From positions 1 through 64,000 of the forward strand of contig JACKNI010000003.1 in assembly GCA_024234935.1 (NCBI GenBank): DNA of 64,000 bases. The letters run 5' to 3'. This DNA comes from Chromatiales bacterium. GTDB lineage: Bacteria > Pseudomonadota > Gammaproteobacteria > Steroidobacterales > GCA-2729495. The translations under genes and the position numbers were made by a program. Shown piece after piece: positions 51,827-63,462 of this stretch. The number at the start of each line of letters is the position of its first letter. The first letter of the stretch is position 1. Under the pieces are notes generated by a model. That model ran no database searches. It saw nothing but the letters and a program-made list of their open reading frames with translations, and was not told the DNA's origin.

Positions 51827-52678
51827 CTATGGGCGCTGCTGCCGGCGTTCCTGCACCAGACGGTAAGCATCGCGCCGCGACGCGCCGGTAATGCGCGCCG
51901 CGAGTCCCGCTGCCTGTGCAGCCGGCAGCTCGGCGGCGAGCAGATTGACGATGCGGGCCAGTTCGTCCTCGCCCGGCGCAAGCGGTACCGGGCTTCCGCC
52001 GATCAGCAAGGTGCACTCGCCGCGCTCACCGCCCGGATCAGCCTTCACCGCGCCGAGCACATCGGCGAGGCTGCCTCTGTAGATGGTTTCATGCAGCTTG
52101 GTGAGTTCGCGTCCCACCGCCGCCGGTCGCGATTCGCCGAGCACGCTGATCGCATCCACAAGGGTTTCGGGCAGGCGGTGCGCGCTTTCGTAAAACACCA
52201 GCGTCGGTCCCACGCCTGCCAGTTCGCCGAGTCGGGCCAAGCGTGCGGCACGCCGCGCCGGGAGAAACCCTTCGAACAGGAAGCGGTCGGTAGGCAGCCC
52301 GGCAACCGACAATGCCGCGATCAGCGCACAGCAGCCCGGTATCGGACTGACCGGCAACCCGGCGGCCCGCGCCGCGGCCAGCAGCCGATAACCCGGGTCA
52401 GAGATGAGCGGCGTGCCCGCATCGCTGACCAGCGCGATGCTGCTGCCGGTTTTCAACAGCTCCAGGAGCTCATCGCTACGCTGCGCTTCGTTGTGTTCAT
52501 GCAGTGAAACGAGGCGCGCGCTGATGCCGAGGCGCGTTAGCAATTGACCCGCGTGGCGGGTATCCTCCGCAGCGACCAGGCTGACCTCCGCGAGGACTTC
52601 CCGGGCCCGTGGACTCAGGTCATCGATGTTGCCGATCGGGGTCGCCACAACGTACAGGGTTCCTGACTGGATCTTCAC
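51827..52678 (-). CDS. rsmI: 16S rRNA (cytidine1402-2'-O)-methyltransferase RsmI
   Basis: 283 residues from a GTG at 52678. SGTLYVVATPIGNIDDLSPR at the N-terminus, AEDTRHAGQLLTRLGI and SDAGTPLISDPGYRL are RsmI signatures of the tetrapyrrole-methylase fold. It 2'-O-methylates C1402, the same base N4-methylated by RsmH elsewhere in this window. The frame stays open upstream to 53299 against lpoA but without homology. Confidence 0.95.
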   Translation of the reverse strand: MKIQSGTLYVVATPIGNIDDLSPRAREVLAEVSLVAAEDTRHAGQLLTRLGISARLVSLHEHNEAQRSDELLELLKTGSSIALVSDAGTPLISDPGYRLLAAARAAGLPVSPIPGCCALIAALSVAGLPTDRFLFEGFLPARRAARLARLGELAGVGPTLVFYESAHRLPETLVDAISVLGESRPAAVGRELTKLHETIYRGSLADVLGAVKADPGGERGECTLLIGGSPVPLAPGEDELARIVNLLAAELPAAQAAGLAARITGASRRDAYRLVQERRQQRP

Positions 52679-52750
52679 GGCTAACCCTCTGCGCGCCTGG
52701 TTCCGAATCTGCTCCGCGACACTATAGACAGGAACGAGCAAACGAAGCGC

Positions 52751-54049
52751 ATGCATTCCGCCCCGAAAAAATGCCTGTTCGCAGTGATGCTCATGTCGGT
52801 CATTGTCGGAGCAGCCTGCCAGCCGCTGCAACCTGCCAACGAGGCGCAGGCAGCCGGACCGAAGCAGGCCGTGAGCCAGACCCGGCCTTCCGGCCAGACC
52901 GGCACCGCAGGCAGAACCGCAAGGGGCCCGGCCGCACCATCTGCTGCACCGACCGTCCCGGTCTGGCAGGCAGGCACCGCGCAGAATCCCGGCGGACCCG
53001 TGGCCTTGCTGCTGCCGCTGTCGGGCCGGCAGCAATCGGCGGGCGCGGCGGTACGCGATGGATTTGTCGCCGCATATCTGGGTTCCGCCCGCAGCCAGCA
53101 GCAGGTGCTGGTTTTCGATGTCGCCCTGCTCGGCGTAGCCGAGGCCAGCCGGCAGGCAGTGGATGCAGGGGCCAGCGTCATCGTCGGTCCGTTGCTGCGC
53201 GAGTCGGTGCAGGCCCTCAACCAGATCGCCGGAACGATTCCGGTGCTGGCACTCAACTATCTGCCGGATGGCGAAGCGGCACGGACGGGTTTCTGGCAAT
53301 TCGGCCTGGCGCCGGAAGACGAAGCCTGGGAAATCGCCGCCCGGGCCGTGTCGCTCGGCCAGCGGCGTGCGATCTCGCTCGCGCCGGACAACGGCTGGGG
53401 CAGGCGACTGCTTGCGGCCTTCCAGGATGATTTCACCGCGCTTGGCGGTCAGGTGGTTGCAGCCCGCCTGTATCCGCCGGGCGCCTCTGATTTCTCACCG
53501 GAGCTGCGGGCTGTACTCGCATATCGGGATAAATCGCCGACTTTCGACGGGGGACGGCGGCAGGATATCGATCTAGTCTTTCTTGCCGCAACGAATACGA
53601 CCGGCAAACTGATTTACCCGCAGCTGCGCTTCTACGGCGCGGGCGATCTTCCGACCTACAGCACGTCGGCAATCTGGGAGGATGGCGACCGTGACGCCAG
53701 CGACCTGAATGGCATCAGCTTTCCGGACGGACCATGGATGATTGCACCGGACAGCCGCAGCGCGCTCCTCAGGTCACAGCTGACGCGCTACTGGGGGCCA
53801 CAATCGCTGGCGCTGTCCCGCCTCTATGCGCTCGGTTACGACGCCTGGCAGCTGCTGCCGGCCGTTCGCAGCCAATCCGTGCCGGGGCCATTCCGCGGTG
53901 CTGAAGTCCAGGGCGTCACCGGCACACTGCAGGCCGACTCCATGGGGCGCATCCACCGGCGCCTGTTGTGGGCCACCCTGCGCGACGGGCAACCTGCCCC
54001 GGCGGTACTGCCAACGGGCGAGTTTCAGCCGGTATCCGGCGAACGCTGA
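52751..54049 (+). CDS. lpoA: Penicillin-binding protein activator LpoA
   Basis: 432 residues. Signal peptide with lipobox ending GAAC (Cys 23), a Pro/Ala/Gln-rich linker, then a periplasmic-binding-protein-like domain (VALLLPLSGRQQSAGAAVRD, VGPLLRESVQALNQ, FLAATNTTGKLIYPQLRFY). LpoA activates PBP1A from the outer membrane. E. coli LpoA has an extra N-terminal TPR domain (about 678 residues), absent here. Divergent from rsmI, followed by yraN as in E. coli. Confidence 0.85.
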   Translation: MHSAPKKCLFAVMLMSVIVGAACQPLQPANEAQAAGPKQAVSQTRPSGQTGTAGRTARGPAAPSAAPTVPVWQAGTAQNPGGPVALLLPLSGRQQSAGAAVRDGFVAAYLGSARSQQQVLVFDVALLGVAEASRQAVDAGASVIVGPLLRESVQALNQIAGTIPVLALNYLPDGEAARTGFWQFGLAPEDEAWEIAARAVSLGQRRAISLAPDNGWGRRLLAAFQDDFTALGGQVVAARLYPPGASDFSPELRAVLAYRDKSPTFDGGRRQDIDLVFLAATNTTGKLIYPQLRFYGAGDLPTYSTSAIWEDGDRDASDLNGISFPDGPWMIAPDSRSALLRSQLTRYWGPQSLALSRLYALGYDAWQLLPAVRSQSVPGPFRGAEVQGVTGTLQADSMGRIHRRLLWATLRDGQPAPAVLPTGEFQPVSGER

Positions 54050-54065
54050 GTCCTGACACAAGCCC

Positions 54066-54446
54066 GTGGCCAGGCATCTGGAGCACGGTCGAAGCGCGGA
54101 GCAGCTGGCTGCCGCTTACCTGGTCCGTCAGGGCCTCATCCTGGTGGCGAGCAACCACCGGGCCAGGGTTGGCGAACTCGACCTGGTGATGCGCGAGAGC
54201 CAGACGCTGGTGATCATCGAAGTACGATCGAGAACCAGTACACGGGTGGCGACACCGGCCGAGACCGTCGACAGGCACAAGCAGCGGCGGATCATCCTCG
54301 CCACCCAGCACTTCATCCTGCAGAACCGGTGCTACAGGGATTGGCCGCTGAGATTCGATGTTGTCGCGGTCACCGGTGAACTGGTTACGGCAGAGATCAG
54401 GTGGATCCGCGCGGCATTTACGCTGAACGACATGGCCAGCCGCTGA
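54066..54446 (+). CDS. yraN: UPF0102 family protein YraN
   Basis: 126 residues from a GTG. EHGRSAEQLAAAYLVRQGL, then NHRARVGELDLVMRE and VIIEVRSR show the Holliday-junction-resolvase-like nuclease fold (E, D, E-x-R pattern). Function unknown. Conserved neighbour of lpoA and the SIS gene downstream. Confidence 0.9.
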   Translation: MARHLEHGRSAEQLAAAYLVRQGLILVASNHRARVGELDLVMRESQTLVIIEVRSRTSTRVATPAETVDRHKQRRIILATQHFILQNRCYRDWPLRFDVVAVTGELVTAEIRWIRAAFTLNDMASR

Positions 54447-54483
54447 GCACTGGCCGTATCATGCAAGCTGCAGAAAGATCTGA

Positions 54484-55101
<618 letters not shown>

Positions 55102-55118
55102 TCCGGACTGCCGGCAGC

Positions 55119-55547
55119 CTACTTGACGACTTTCAGGCTGGGGCGACCTCGTGGAGGCACTGCCGGATCGGGTTCCGGCTCAGCGGGTGCGGGATCGGCA
55201 GCCGTATATTCATCAGCCGGAAAGACGAGCCCCTCGCCGCTCTCCCGCGCGTAGATACCGAGCACCGCGGGCATGGGAATGAAGATCCGCCGCGCAGCGC
55301 CACCAAATCGCGCATCGAAGCTGACCTCATCGTTGCCCATCGTCAGATTGCTGGTGGCCGAATAGCTGAGATTGAGCGTGATCCGGCCATCCTGGACGTG
55401 TTCTTCCGGCACGGCAACGCCGGGATACGCGGCATCCACAACCAGATGAGGCGTCTGGTTGTTGTCGGTCATCCACTGGTGCAGGGCCCGCAGCAGATAC
55501 GGGCGTTTGGGTGGCAGAGCCGGCTTTGGAACGGGCGGTTCAGTCAC
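55119..55547 (-). CDS. sspB: ClpXP adaptor SspB
   Basis: About 142 residues from a GTG at 55547. Substrate-binding domain with RPYLLRALHQWMTDNNQTPH, LNLSYSATSNL and FIPMPAVLGIYARESGEGL, an acidic Pro/Ala linker, and a C-terminal RGRPSLKVVK tail that matches the XB peptide docking ClpX. Delivers ssrA-tagged proteins to ClpXP. Overlap-free neighbour of sspA, the usual sspAB operon. Confidence 0.93.
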   Translation of the reverse strand: MTEPPVPKPALPPKRPYLLRALHQWMTDNNQTPHLVVDAAYPGVAVPEEHVQDGRITLNLSYSATSNLTMGNDEVSFDARFGGAARRIFIPMPAVLGIYARESGEGLVFPADEYTAADPAPAEPEPDPAVPPRGRPSLKVVK

Positions 55548-55564
55548 TTCAGGTGAATTGCGGT

Positions 55565-56167
55565 CTACTGCCGCATCTCGCGTTCTGCCTCGGTGAGGCT
55601 CTCGCGAAAAGACCGCGTGGCAAAAATCCGGTCCATGTACCTGCGGATCGGCTGTGCAGCATTGCCGTTGAGCTCGATGCCCAGCACGGGCAGGCGCCAC
55701 AGCACCGGCGAAATACTCGCGTCCACCAGCGAGAACTCGTCGTTCAGGAAGAATTTCTTCGCGGCGAAGATCTCGGCGCTCGACAGCAGGCTCTCCTGCA
55801 GGATCTTGCGCGCCTGGGTCGCCTGCTTCTTGTCGGTGGCGCGCTCGATCTGGTCCACCACGCCGTACCAGTCTCTCTCCACCCGATACAGGGCCAGCCG
55901 GACATGCGCACGACTGACCGGGTCTACCGGCATCAGCGGCGGGTGTGGAAAGCGCTCGTCCAGATACTCCATGATCACGCGCGAGTCGTACAGCACCAGC
56001 CCCCGATCAACCAGCGTAGGCACGCTGTGATACGGATTGATATCGAGCAGATCTTCGGGCAGATCGGGCCCGTCGACATTCACGATATCGATGCCGATAC
56101 CCTTCTCGGCCAGCACGATGCGCGTGCGGTGGCTGAGGATCGCAGTCGGGCTGGCGTACAGCGTCAT
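55565..56167 (-). CDS. sspA: Stringent starvation protein A (GST-fold RNA polymerase-associated)
   Basis: 200 residues from ATG 56167. Thioredoxin-like N-terminal domain (LYASPTAILSHRTRIVLAEK) and helical C-terminal GST domain (DEFSLVDASISPVLWRLPVL). SspA binds RNA polymerase and alters promoter choice in stationary phase. Downstream of petC, the conserved petABC-sspAB order. An extension to 56218 is open but unlike the family. Confidence 0.94.
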   Translation of the reverse strand: MTLYASPTAILSHRTRIVLAEKGIGIDIVNVDGPDLPEDLLDINPYHSVPTLVDRGLVLYDSRVIMEYLDERFPHPPLMPVDPVSRAHVRLALYRVERDWYGVVDQIERATDKKQATQARKILQESLLSSAEIFAAKKFFLNDEFSLVDASISPVLWRLPVLGIELNGNAAQPIRRYMDRIFATRSFRESLTEAEREMRQ

Positions 56168-56320
56168 GGCCGCGCGCCTGCCCGGCCCCAGACCAGTACT
56201 GCTCCAATCATCTGTCACGGGTCAAGCCTCTCGCCGGAGTTCCGGGCATCCGTGATGAGCCAATCACAAGGATCCCGGCGGCCGCCGGAGCGCCGGGACA
56301 GGCAAGGGATGCAAATCCGA

Positions 56321-57094
56321 TTACCTGACGTCTCGCCAGATCTCGCGCTTCAGGAGATACGCAAGCACCAGGAAGACGACCAGGAACGCCATGACCAGGA
56401 TTCCCAGGCTCTGACGCTTCTGTTTCACGGGTTCGCCAATGTAATCGAGGAAGTTGACGGTATCCCGGACAAACTCATCATACTCCGCGGGGGTCATCGT
56501 GCCCGGGCTGACTTGCTCAAACCTGTCGAATACATGTTGAACGGTGCCGTTGACCTCTGCCTCCCTGAAGATCGCCCGCTGGGTGCCCTGCAGCGTGACC
56601 AGTACATGCGGCATGCTGGCACCCGGCAGCATCAGGTTGTTCACACCCGTGAACCGCGAGGGGTCGAGGTAGAAGGAACGCAGGAAGTTGTACAGGTAGT
56701 TCGGCCCCTTCGAGCGCGCAATCAGCGAAAGATCAGGCGGCACCAGTCCGAACCAGCGCTGCGCGTCTTCCGGACGCATGGCGATCTCCATGGTCTCGGT
56801 CGGCTTGGCGGCGGCAAACATCAGGTTCCTGACCACCTGGTCTTCCGACATCTGCAGATCGCGGGCCAGCTGGTTATAGCGAACGTATTTTGCCGAGTGA
56901 CAGCCCGAGCAATAGTTGACGAAGTTGCCGGCCCCGCGCTGCAGCGACGGGATATTGCCGATGTCGTTGTTGGCCACATCATGCAAGGCACCCCCGCCGC
57001 TGGCGAAAGCGGGACCAAGCGCCAGAACGGCAACCAACCCTGTGACAGCAACCAGACCGGACTGTAGCCTGCGATTCATAGCTTTGCTCACCAT
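56321..57094 (-). CDS. petC: Ubiquinol-cytochrome c reductase cytochrome c1
   Basis: 257 residues. Signal peptide (about 6-31), covalent heme site YCSGCHS, distal ligand region around MRPEDAQRWFG and PGASMPHVL, and a C-terminal membrane anchor (about 228-248). Passes electrons from the Rieske protein to soluble cytochrome c. Starts six bases after the petB stop; an ATG five codons in is an alternative. Confidence 0.95.
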   Translation of the reverse strand: MVSKAMNRRLQSGLVAVTGLVAVLALGPAFASGGGALHDVANNDIGNIPSLQRGAGNFVNYCSGCHSAKYVRYNQLARDLQMSEDQVVRNLMFAAAKPTETMEIAMRPEDAQRWFGLVPPDLSLIARSKGPNYLYNFLRSFYLDPSRFTGVNNLMLPGASMPHVLVTLQGTQRAIFREAEVNGTVQHVFDRFEQVSPGTMTPAEYDEFVRDTVNFLDYIGEPVKQKRQSLGILVMAFLVVFLVLAYLLKREIWRDVR

Positions 57095-57099
57095 GGCGA

Positions 57100-58371
57100 T
57101 CAGTGGTGTCCGTGGTAAACGACGCGATCCGGAACCGGTTTGGTCCGTTCACGCGCGGTATACAGCGGCATGAGGAGGAAAAACGCGAAGTAGAGAACGC
57201 CAAACAACCGTGCAGCGTAGACAAACACTGGCGTGACCGGCTGCATGCCGAGAAAGCCCAGCGCAAGGAAGCTGACAGTGAAGACGGTCAGGGCAATCTT
57301 GTAGGACCAGCCGCGATAGCGGATCGACTTCACCTTGCAGCGATCCAGCCACGGCAGCAGGAACAACATGACGATGGCCATGGCCATCAGGAACGCACCC
57401 CAGCCCTTGCTCGGCACCGCACGCAAAATCGCGTAGAAGGGCGTGAAGTACCACACCGGCGCAATATGCGGAGGTGTCTTCAGCATGTTGGCCGGTTCGA
57501 AGTTCGCATGCTCGAGGAAGTAGCCGCCCATTTCCGGCGCAAAGAAGATCACCGCACAGAACACGATCGCAAAGATGATGATGGCGACCAGGTCCTTGGC
57601 CGTATGGAAGGGATGGAAGGCAACGCCATCCAGCGGTATGCCGTCCGGACCCTTCATCTTCTTGATCTCGATGCCATCCGGATTCAGTGAGCCGGTGGTA
57701 TGCAGCGCGAGGATATGCACGACGGCGAGGATCATCAACGCCAGCGGCACGGCAATGACATGCAGCGCGAAAAAGCGGTTCAGGGTGATGTCGGAGATGA
57801 AGTAATCACCCCGGATCCATTCGACGATCGCCGCGCCGACTACCGGAATTGCGCCGAACAGCGACACGATCACCTGCGCACCCCAGTAGGACATCTGGCC
57901 CCACGGCAGCAGATAGCCGGTGAACGCCTGCGCCATCAGCGCCACATAGATCAGCATGCCGATGACCCACAGCAACTCGCGCGGCGACTTGTAGGAGCCA
58001 TACATCAGTGCACGGAACATGTGCAGGTAGACGACGATGAAGAAGGCCGAAGCGCCGGTGGAATGCATGTAACGGATCAGCCAGCCCCAGTCGACATCGC
58101 GCATGATGTATTCGACGGACGCAAAGGCGTCCTCGGCTGACGGCTTGTAGCTCATGGTCAGGTAGATGCCGGTCACGACCTGCAGGATCAGCACCAGCAG
58201 CGCGAGTACACCGAACACATACCAGGCATTGAAACTCTTGGCTGCGTAATATTCGGTGACGTGCTCTTTCATCATGGCCGTCAGGGGGAAGCGCTCATCG
58301 ACCCAGTCGATGAACCGGGCAAAACGTCCGCCCTGGGAACCGCCCGCAGCCTTGGTACCTGCCGCACTCAT
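57100..58371 (-). CDS. petB: Ubiquinol-cytochrome c reductase cytochrome b
   Basis: 423 residues from ATG 58371, overlapping the petA stop (ATGA). Eight membrane helices; heme ligands in [12 protein letters not shown] and HIFRAL-like [11 protein letters not shown], and in [11 protein letters not shown] and VVHILALH; Qo loop [13 protein letters not shown]. The Qo motif is PVWY ([10 protein letters not shown]) where the textbook form is PEWY. Couples quinol oxidation to proton translocation. Confidence 0.96.
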   Translation of the reverse strand: MSAAGTKAAGGSQGGRFARFIDWVDERFPLTAMMKEHVTEYYAAKSFNAWYVFGVLALLVLILQVVTGIYLTMSYKPSAEDAFASVEYIMRDVDWGWLIRYMHSTGASAFFIVVYLHMFRALMYGSYKSPRELLWVIGMLIYVALMAQAFTGYLLPWGQMSYWGAQVIVSLFGAIPVVGAAIVEWIRGDYFISDITLNRFFALHVIAVPLALMILAVVHILALHTTGSLNPDGIEIKKMKGPDGIPLDGVAFHPFHTAKDLVAIIIFAIVFCAVIFFAPEMGGYFLEHANFEPANMLKTPPHIAPVWYFTPFYAILRAVPSKGWGAFLMAMAIVMLFLLPWLDRCKVKSIRYRGWSYKIALTVFTVSFLALGFLGMQPVTPVFVYAARLFGVLYFAFFLLMPLYTARERTKPVPDRVVYHGHH

Positions 58372-58961
58372 GCGCTTGCTCCGGTGTCTTCGCCGACAAT
58401 GATCATGGTGTCTCCAACAAAGCGGTACGGCGGCACCACGAGGTTGGTGGGCGCCGGAACACCGGCATAGACGCGGCCGGCGAGATCGAACTTCGATCCG
58501 TGGCAGGGACAGAAGAAGCCACCCGGCCAGTCCGCACCGAGCTCGGCATCCGCCGGCTGCAGCTTCTCGATCGGCGCGCAGCCGAGGTGCGTGCAGGTTC
58601 CAATGACGACCAGTATTTCCGGCCGTATGGAACGCGTGGCATTGGCCGCATAGGGGGGCTGTATCGATTCCCTGGAATCCGGATCGCGCAACTTGTCGCC
58701 GTGGTTGCCCAGAAGCTCCAGCATCTCCTTGCTGCGCTTCAGGATCCAGACCGGCTGGCCGCGCCACTGGACACGCACCATCGAACCAGTCTCGAGCTTG
58801 GAAATATCCACTTCAACCGGCGCACCGAGCGCCTGGGCACGGGCGCTGGGGCGGAATGACGCGATGAACGGGGCCGCCGTCATCGCCAGACCCACAGCTC
58901 CGGTAACGCTGGTGGCCACGGCCAGAAACCGACGACGACTGACGGACGCCTCTTCGCTCAC
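58368..58961 (-). CDS. petA: Ubiquinol-cytochrome c reductase Rieske iron-sulfur subunit
   Basis: 197 residues. N-terminal twin-arginine-type signal anchor ([20 protein letters not shown]) and 2Fe-2S site with CTHLGCAP and CPCHGSKFD. First gene of petABC. Confidence 0.96.
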   Translation of the reverse strand: MSEEASVSRRRFLAVATSVTGAVGLAMTAAPFIASFRPSARAQALGAPVEVDISKLETGSMVRVQWRGQPVWILKRSKEMLELLGNHGDKLRDPDSRESIQPPYAANATRSIRPEILVVIGTCTHLGCAPIEKLQPADAELGADWPGGFFCPCHGSKFDLAGRVYAGVPAPTNLVVPPYRFVGDTMIIVGEDTGASA

Positions 58962-59067
58962 GAGCTATTCCTCTTGAAATTCCTGGTTGCCAGCGACCCG
59001 GCAACGACAAGCCCGGTCGATTCGGACGAGCGCCCGGCAATCCCGGTGGGTCTGCGAAAGCCGGCAA

Positions 59068-59073
59068 ATTATA
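59068..59073 (-). promoter_or_regulatory. Promoter -10 of petABC
   Basis: A consensus TATAAT on the minus strand, about 107 bases upstream of the petA ATG, with only a weak -35 (GGCAAC) 17 bases further up. The 58962-59116 gap between petA and murA otherwise shows nothing recognisable. Confidence 0.5.
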
Positions 59074-59116
59074 CACACGGCTTCCACGGGTTGCCTACCG
59101 GACATCTGCGTACTGC

Positions 59117-60639
<1,523 letters not shown>

Positions 60640-60754
60640 CCGGGTACCGAAAAGCGGTGATCGAGGCGCGCGAGTATAGACGGCGACGCCCCCATATCGT
60701 GATGACATACAATGCGGCCGAGGCGATTTTGACAGCAGGACCCCGGCAGCAACC

Positions 60755-61732
60755 ATGAGCAGCGGCCAGCACGACTTCAGATCACGGGCCAGGCGGGTTC
60801 TCGAAATCGAGGCCAAGGCCATAACCGGCCTTGTTCCGCGCCTCGACCTCGGCTTTGACCGGGCCTGTCAGCTCTGCCTCGATTGCCGTGGCCGGATCAT
60901 CGTAACCGGCATGGGCAAGTCCGGCCATATCGCGGGGAAGATCGCCGCCACGCTCGCCAGCACCGGTACCCCTGCCTTTTTCGTGCATCCGGGTGAGGCC
61001 AGTCACGGCGATCTGGGCATGATCACCCGGGCAGACCTGGTCGTCGCCATTTCCCACTCCGGCGAGACCGCGGAGATCGTCACGCTCCTGCCGCTGCTCA
61101 AACGCCTGGACATCCCGCTCATTACCCTCTCCGGCAACCAGCGTTCCACGCTCGCCACTGCAGCCACAGTGGCTCTCGACGTCGGTGTCAGCGAAGAAGC
61201 CTGTCCGCTCAATCTGGCGCCGACTGCCAGCACCACCGCCGCACTCGCCATGGGCGATGCGCTGGCCGTGGCCCTGCTGGAGAGCCGCGGCTTTACCCGC
61301 GAAGACTTTGCACTCGCGCATCCGGGCGGCACGCTCGGCCGGCGCCTGCTGCTGCGCGTGGATGATGTCATGCATACCGGCGACGGTATCCCGAAGGTCA
61401 GACCCGACGCCCTGCTCGCCCAGGGTCTGATCGAAATGAGCCGCAAGGGCCTGGGCATGACCGCCATCGTCGATGCCGACGACCGGCTGACCGGAATCTT
61501 CACCGATGGCGACCTGCGCCGGGTTCTCGATCGCGGTGTGGACGTACACAGGACGCAGATGCAGGAAATCATGCACGCCGGTTGCCGCACCATCGCACCC
61601 GGCGCACTGGCCGCCGAAGCGGTACACCTGCTCGAGCAGTTCAAGATCAACGCGCTGCTGGTTGTCGATCCCGAACAGCATGTGGTTGGCGCGCTCAATA
61701 TCCACGACCTGCTGCGCGCGGGCGTGATGTAG
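60755..61732 (+). CDS. kdsD: D-arabinose 5-phosphate isomerase KdsD
   Basis: 325 residues. SIS domain with TGMGKSGHIAGKIAATLAST and HPGEASHGDLGMI, then two CBS domains (about 205-325). Makes arabinose 5-phosphate for Kdo. Starts the kdsD-kdsC-lptC-lptA-lptB run, divergent from ibaG-murA. TACAAT at 60708-60713 is a possible -10. Confidence 0.95.
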   Translation: MSSGQHDFRSRARRVLEIEAKAITGLVPRLDLGFDRACQLCLDCRGRIIVTGMGKSGHIAGKIAATLASTGTPAFFVHPGEASHGDLGMITRADLVVAISHSGETAEIVTLLPLLKRLDIPLITLSGNQRSTLATAATVALDVGVSEEACPLNLAPTASTTAALAMGDALAVALLESRGFTREDFALAHPGGTLGRRLLLRVDDVMHTGDGIPKVRPDALLAQGLIEMSRKGLGMTAIVDADDRLTGIFTDGDLRRVLDRGVDVHRTQMQEIMHAGCRTIAPGALAAEAVHLLEQFKINALLVVDPEQHVVGALNIHDLLRAGVM

Positions 61733-61745
61733 GCAGGATATCCGC

Positions 61746-62252
61746 GTGATAGCCCACCAGGAACTGCTGGCCATCGCTGCCCGGATCAGGCTGCTGGTGC
61801 TGGACGTGGACGGTGTACTGACCGACGGGCGGCTCTGGTACGACGCGAACGGGCAGGAAATAAAGAGCTTCCATGTCCGCGATGGATACGGGATACAGCA
61901 GGTGCAGGCGGCAGGCATCACGGTGGCGGTGATTTCCGGTCGCGCCTCGCCCGCAGCGGCGGCACGGCTGGCCGAACTCGGGGTGCCGCATGTATTCCTC
62001 GGTCGCAATGACAAGAAAGCGGTACTCGATGCGCTGCTGACCGAACTCCACATCGCACCGGAAATGGTCGCCTGCGTCGGTGACGACACCACTGATCTGG
62101 AAATCATGCGGATGTCCGGGCTCGGTATCACGGTCGCCGACGCCCACCCGGACGTTCTGGCGAGAGCCACATGGACGACCCGCCAGTCCGGCGGACGGGG
62201 TGCGGTACGGGAAATCTGCGAGCTGCTGCTTGCGGCACGGCAAGCGGACTGA
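61746..62252 (+). CDS. kdsC: 3-deoxy-D-manno-octulosonate 8-phosphate phosphatase KdsC
   Basis: 168 residues from a GTG. HAD-type motif I LVLDVDGVLTDG, SGRASPAAAARLAELG and motif IV region ACVGDDTTDLEIM. Releases Kdo for LPS core. Thirteen bases after kdsD. Confidence 0.95.
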   Translation: MIAHQELLAIAARIRLLVLDVDGVLTDGRLWYDANGQEIKSFHVRDGYGIQQVQAAGITVAVISGRASPAAAARLAELGVPHVFLGRNDKKAVLDALLTELHIAPEMVACVGDDTTDLEIMRMSGLGITVADAHPDVLARATWTTRQSGGRGAVREICELLLAARQAD

Positions 62253-62255
62253 AGC

Positions 62256-62828
62256 ATGCGTATGGGGCGCGGCAGCTGGCTGATCGTCCTCGCACTTGCG
62301 GCTGTCGGCAGCAGCGTGGTCTTCATGCTTACCCCCGACCGGCAGCCGCCGCCGGAACAGAAGATCCGTACGGAACAGGGCTACTACGTCAAGGACGGCC
62401 GGCTGACCGGTACCGGTGCCGATGGCCGGATCCTGTACGCCATCACCACCAGGATCGCCAGGCAGAATCTTGCCGATGGAACGATAGCGATGCAGGAAGT
62501 CGCGGTGAACTACATGCCGGCCGAGGGGGTCCCGTGGGACTTGCTCGCCACCCGCGGGCAGATCGCACAGGATAGTAATATCATCCAGCTCTCGGGGGAC
62601 GTGCTGGTCACGTCCACGGCAGCCACTGCGGCAGATCGCCGCCAGGCGCCACTGACGATTCGGACTGATTACCTCGAGCTTGATCCGGATACGTATATCG
62701 CCACCACCGACCGACATGTGGCGATAAAACGGTCGCGGGATACGCTTTATGGCAGGGGGATGCGTGTCTACCTCAAACAGGACCGGCTGCAACTTGAATC
62801 CGAAGTCCGCGGAACTTTTCTGCCGTAG
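62256..62828 (+). CDS. lptC: LPS transport protein LptC
   Basis: 190 residues. One N-terminal membrane helix (about 5-24) and a beta-jellyroll with GRLTGTGADGRILYAI, VAVNYMPAEGVPWDLLATRG and LDPDTYIATT. Passes LPS from LptB2FG to LptA in the periplasm. Three bases after kdsC; the 3' end overlaps lptA. Confidence 0.93.
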   Translation: MRMGRGSWLIVLALAAVGSSVVFMLTPDRQPPPEQKIRTEQGYYVKDGRLTGTGADGRILYAITTRIARQNLADGTIAMQEVAVNYMPAEGVPWDLLATRGQIAQDSNIIQLSGDVLVTSTAATAADRRQAPLTIRTDYLELDPDTYIATTDRHVAIKRSRDTLYGRGMRVYLKQDRLQLESEVRGTFLP

Positions 62829-63456
62829 CCTGATTGCGCTGCTGTGCTTCAGCAGCATCTCTGTCACTGCCCTCGCCGCCGGCACGCCGCAAATCCCGGA
62901 AGCCGACCGGGCCGAACGCGCGCTGCCAATCGAACTCGACGCCGCCTACTCGGAACTCGACCGCCGCAACAACCGCCTGGTGTTCAGGAATCTGCACATC
63001 ACCCAGGGCAGTCTGGCGATCAGCGCCGATGAGGCGACCGCTGACCCGGCCGACTTCGAGAACAGCACCTGGATCTTCACCGGCAATGTGGAGATCAGGA
63101 ACGCCGGCCTGACGGCCTGGTGCGACAAGGCAGAGATGAGTTTCAGCAACAACACCCTTCTCCGGACCATCTTGCGTGGCAAGCCGGCACGCTTCGCGCA
63201 GCCGCGCCCCGGCGGCGGCTCGACCGAAGGCCGCGGTGACCTGCTCGAATACGACCTCGGCGCGCGAACCATCCAGATGACAGACAATGCCCTGCTCAGC
63301 GATGGCACCAATGAAATCACGGGTACGACCATCGCCTACGATCTGGGGCGGGAGGTCGTCACGGCCAGCAACAACGGATCCGGGCAGGTACGCATGAAGA
63401 TCACGCCGCGCCCGAAACCGCCGCTGGCCAACCCGCCAGCACCGAAAGCGGACTAG
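62794..63456 (+). CDS. lptA: LPS transport periplasmic protein LptA
   Basis: About 220 residues. Signal peptide (SLIALLCFSSISVTALAAG) then an OstA jellyroll (FRNLHITQGSLAISADEATA, WIFTGNVEIRN) and a Pro-rich C-terminal tail. Builds the periplasmic LPS bridge. The start is uncertain: TTG 62794 gives a normal signal peptide, GTG 62764 has a closer AGGGGG but a long n-region. Overlaps lptC by 35 bases with the choice made here. Confidence 0.9.
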   Translation: MNPKSAELFCRSLIALLCFSSISVTALAAGTPQIPEADRAERALPIELDAAYSELDRRNNRLVFRNLHITQGSLAISADEATADPADFENSTWIFTGNVEIRNAGLTAWCDKAEMSFSNNTLLRTILRGKPARFAQPRPGGGSTEGRGDLLEYDLGARTIQMTDNALLSDGTNEITGTTIAYDLGREVVTASNNGSGQVRMKITPRPKPPLANPPAPKAD

Positions 63457-63462
63457 TACAGC

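Noticed and set aside
55511..57067. A 518-codon plus-strand frame opposite sspA and petC
   Set aside because: Antisense to two well-identified genes; no homology seen.
60782..62326. A 514-codon minus-strand frame opposite kdsD and kdsC
   Set aside because: Antisense to KdsD and KdsC, whose motifs are complete.
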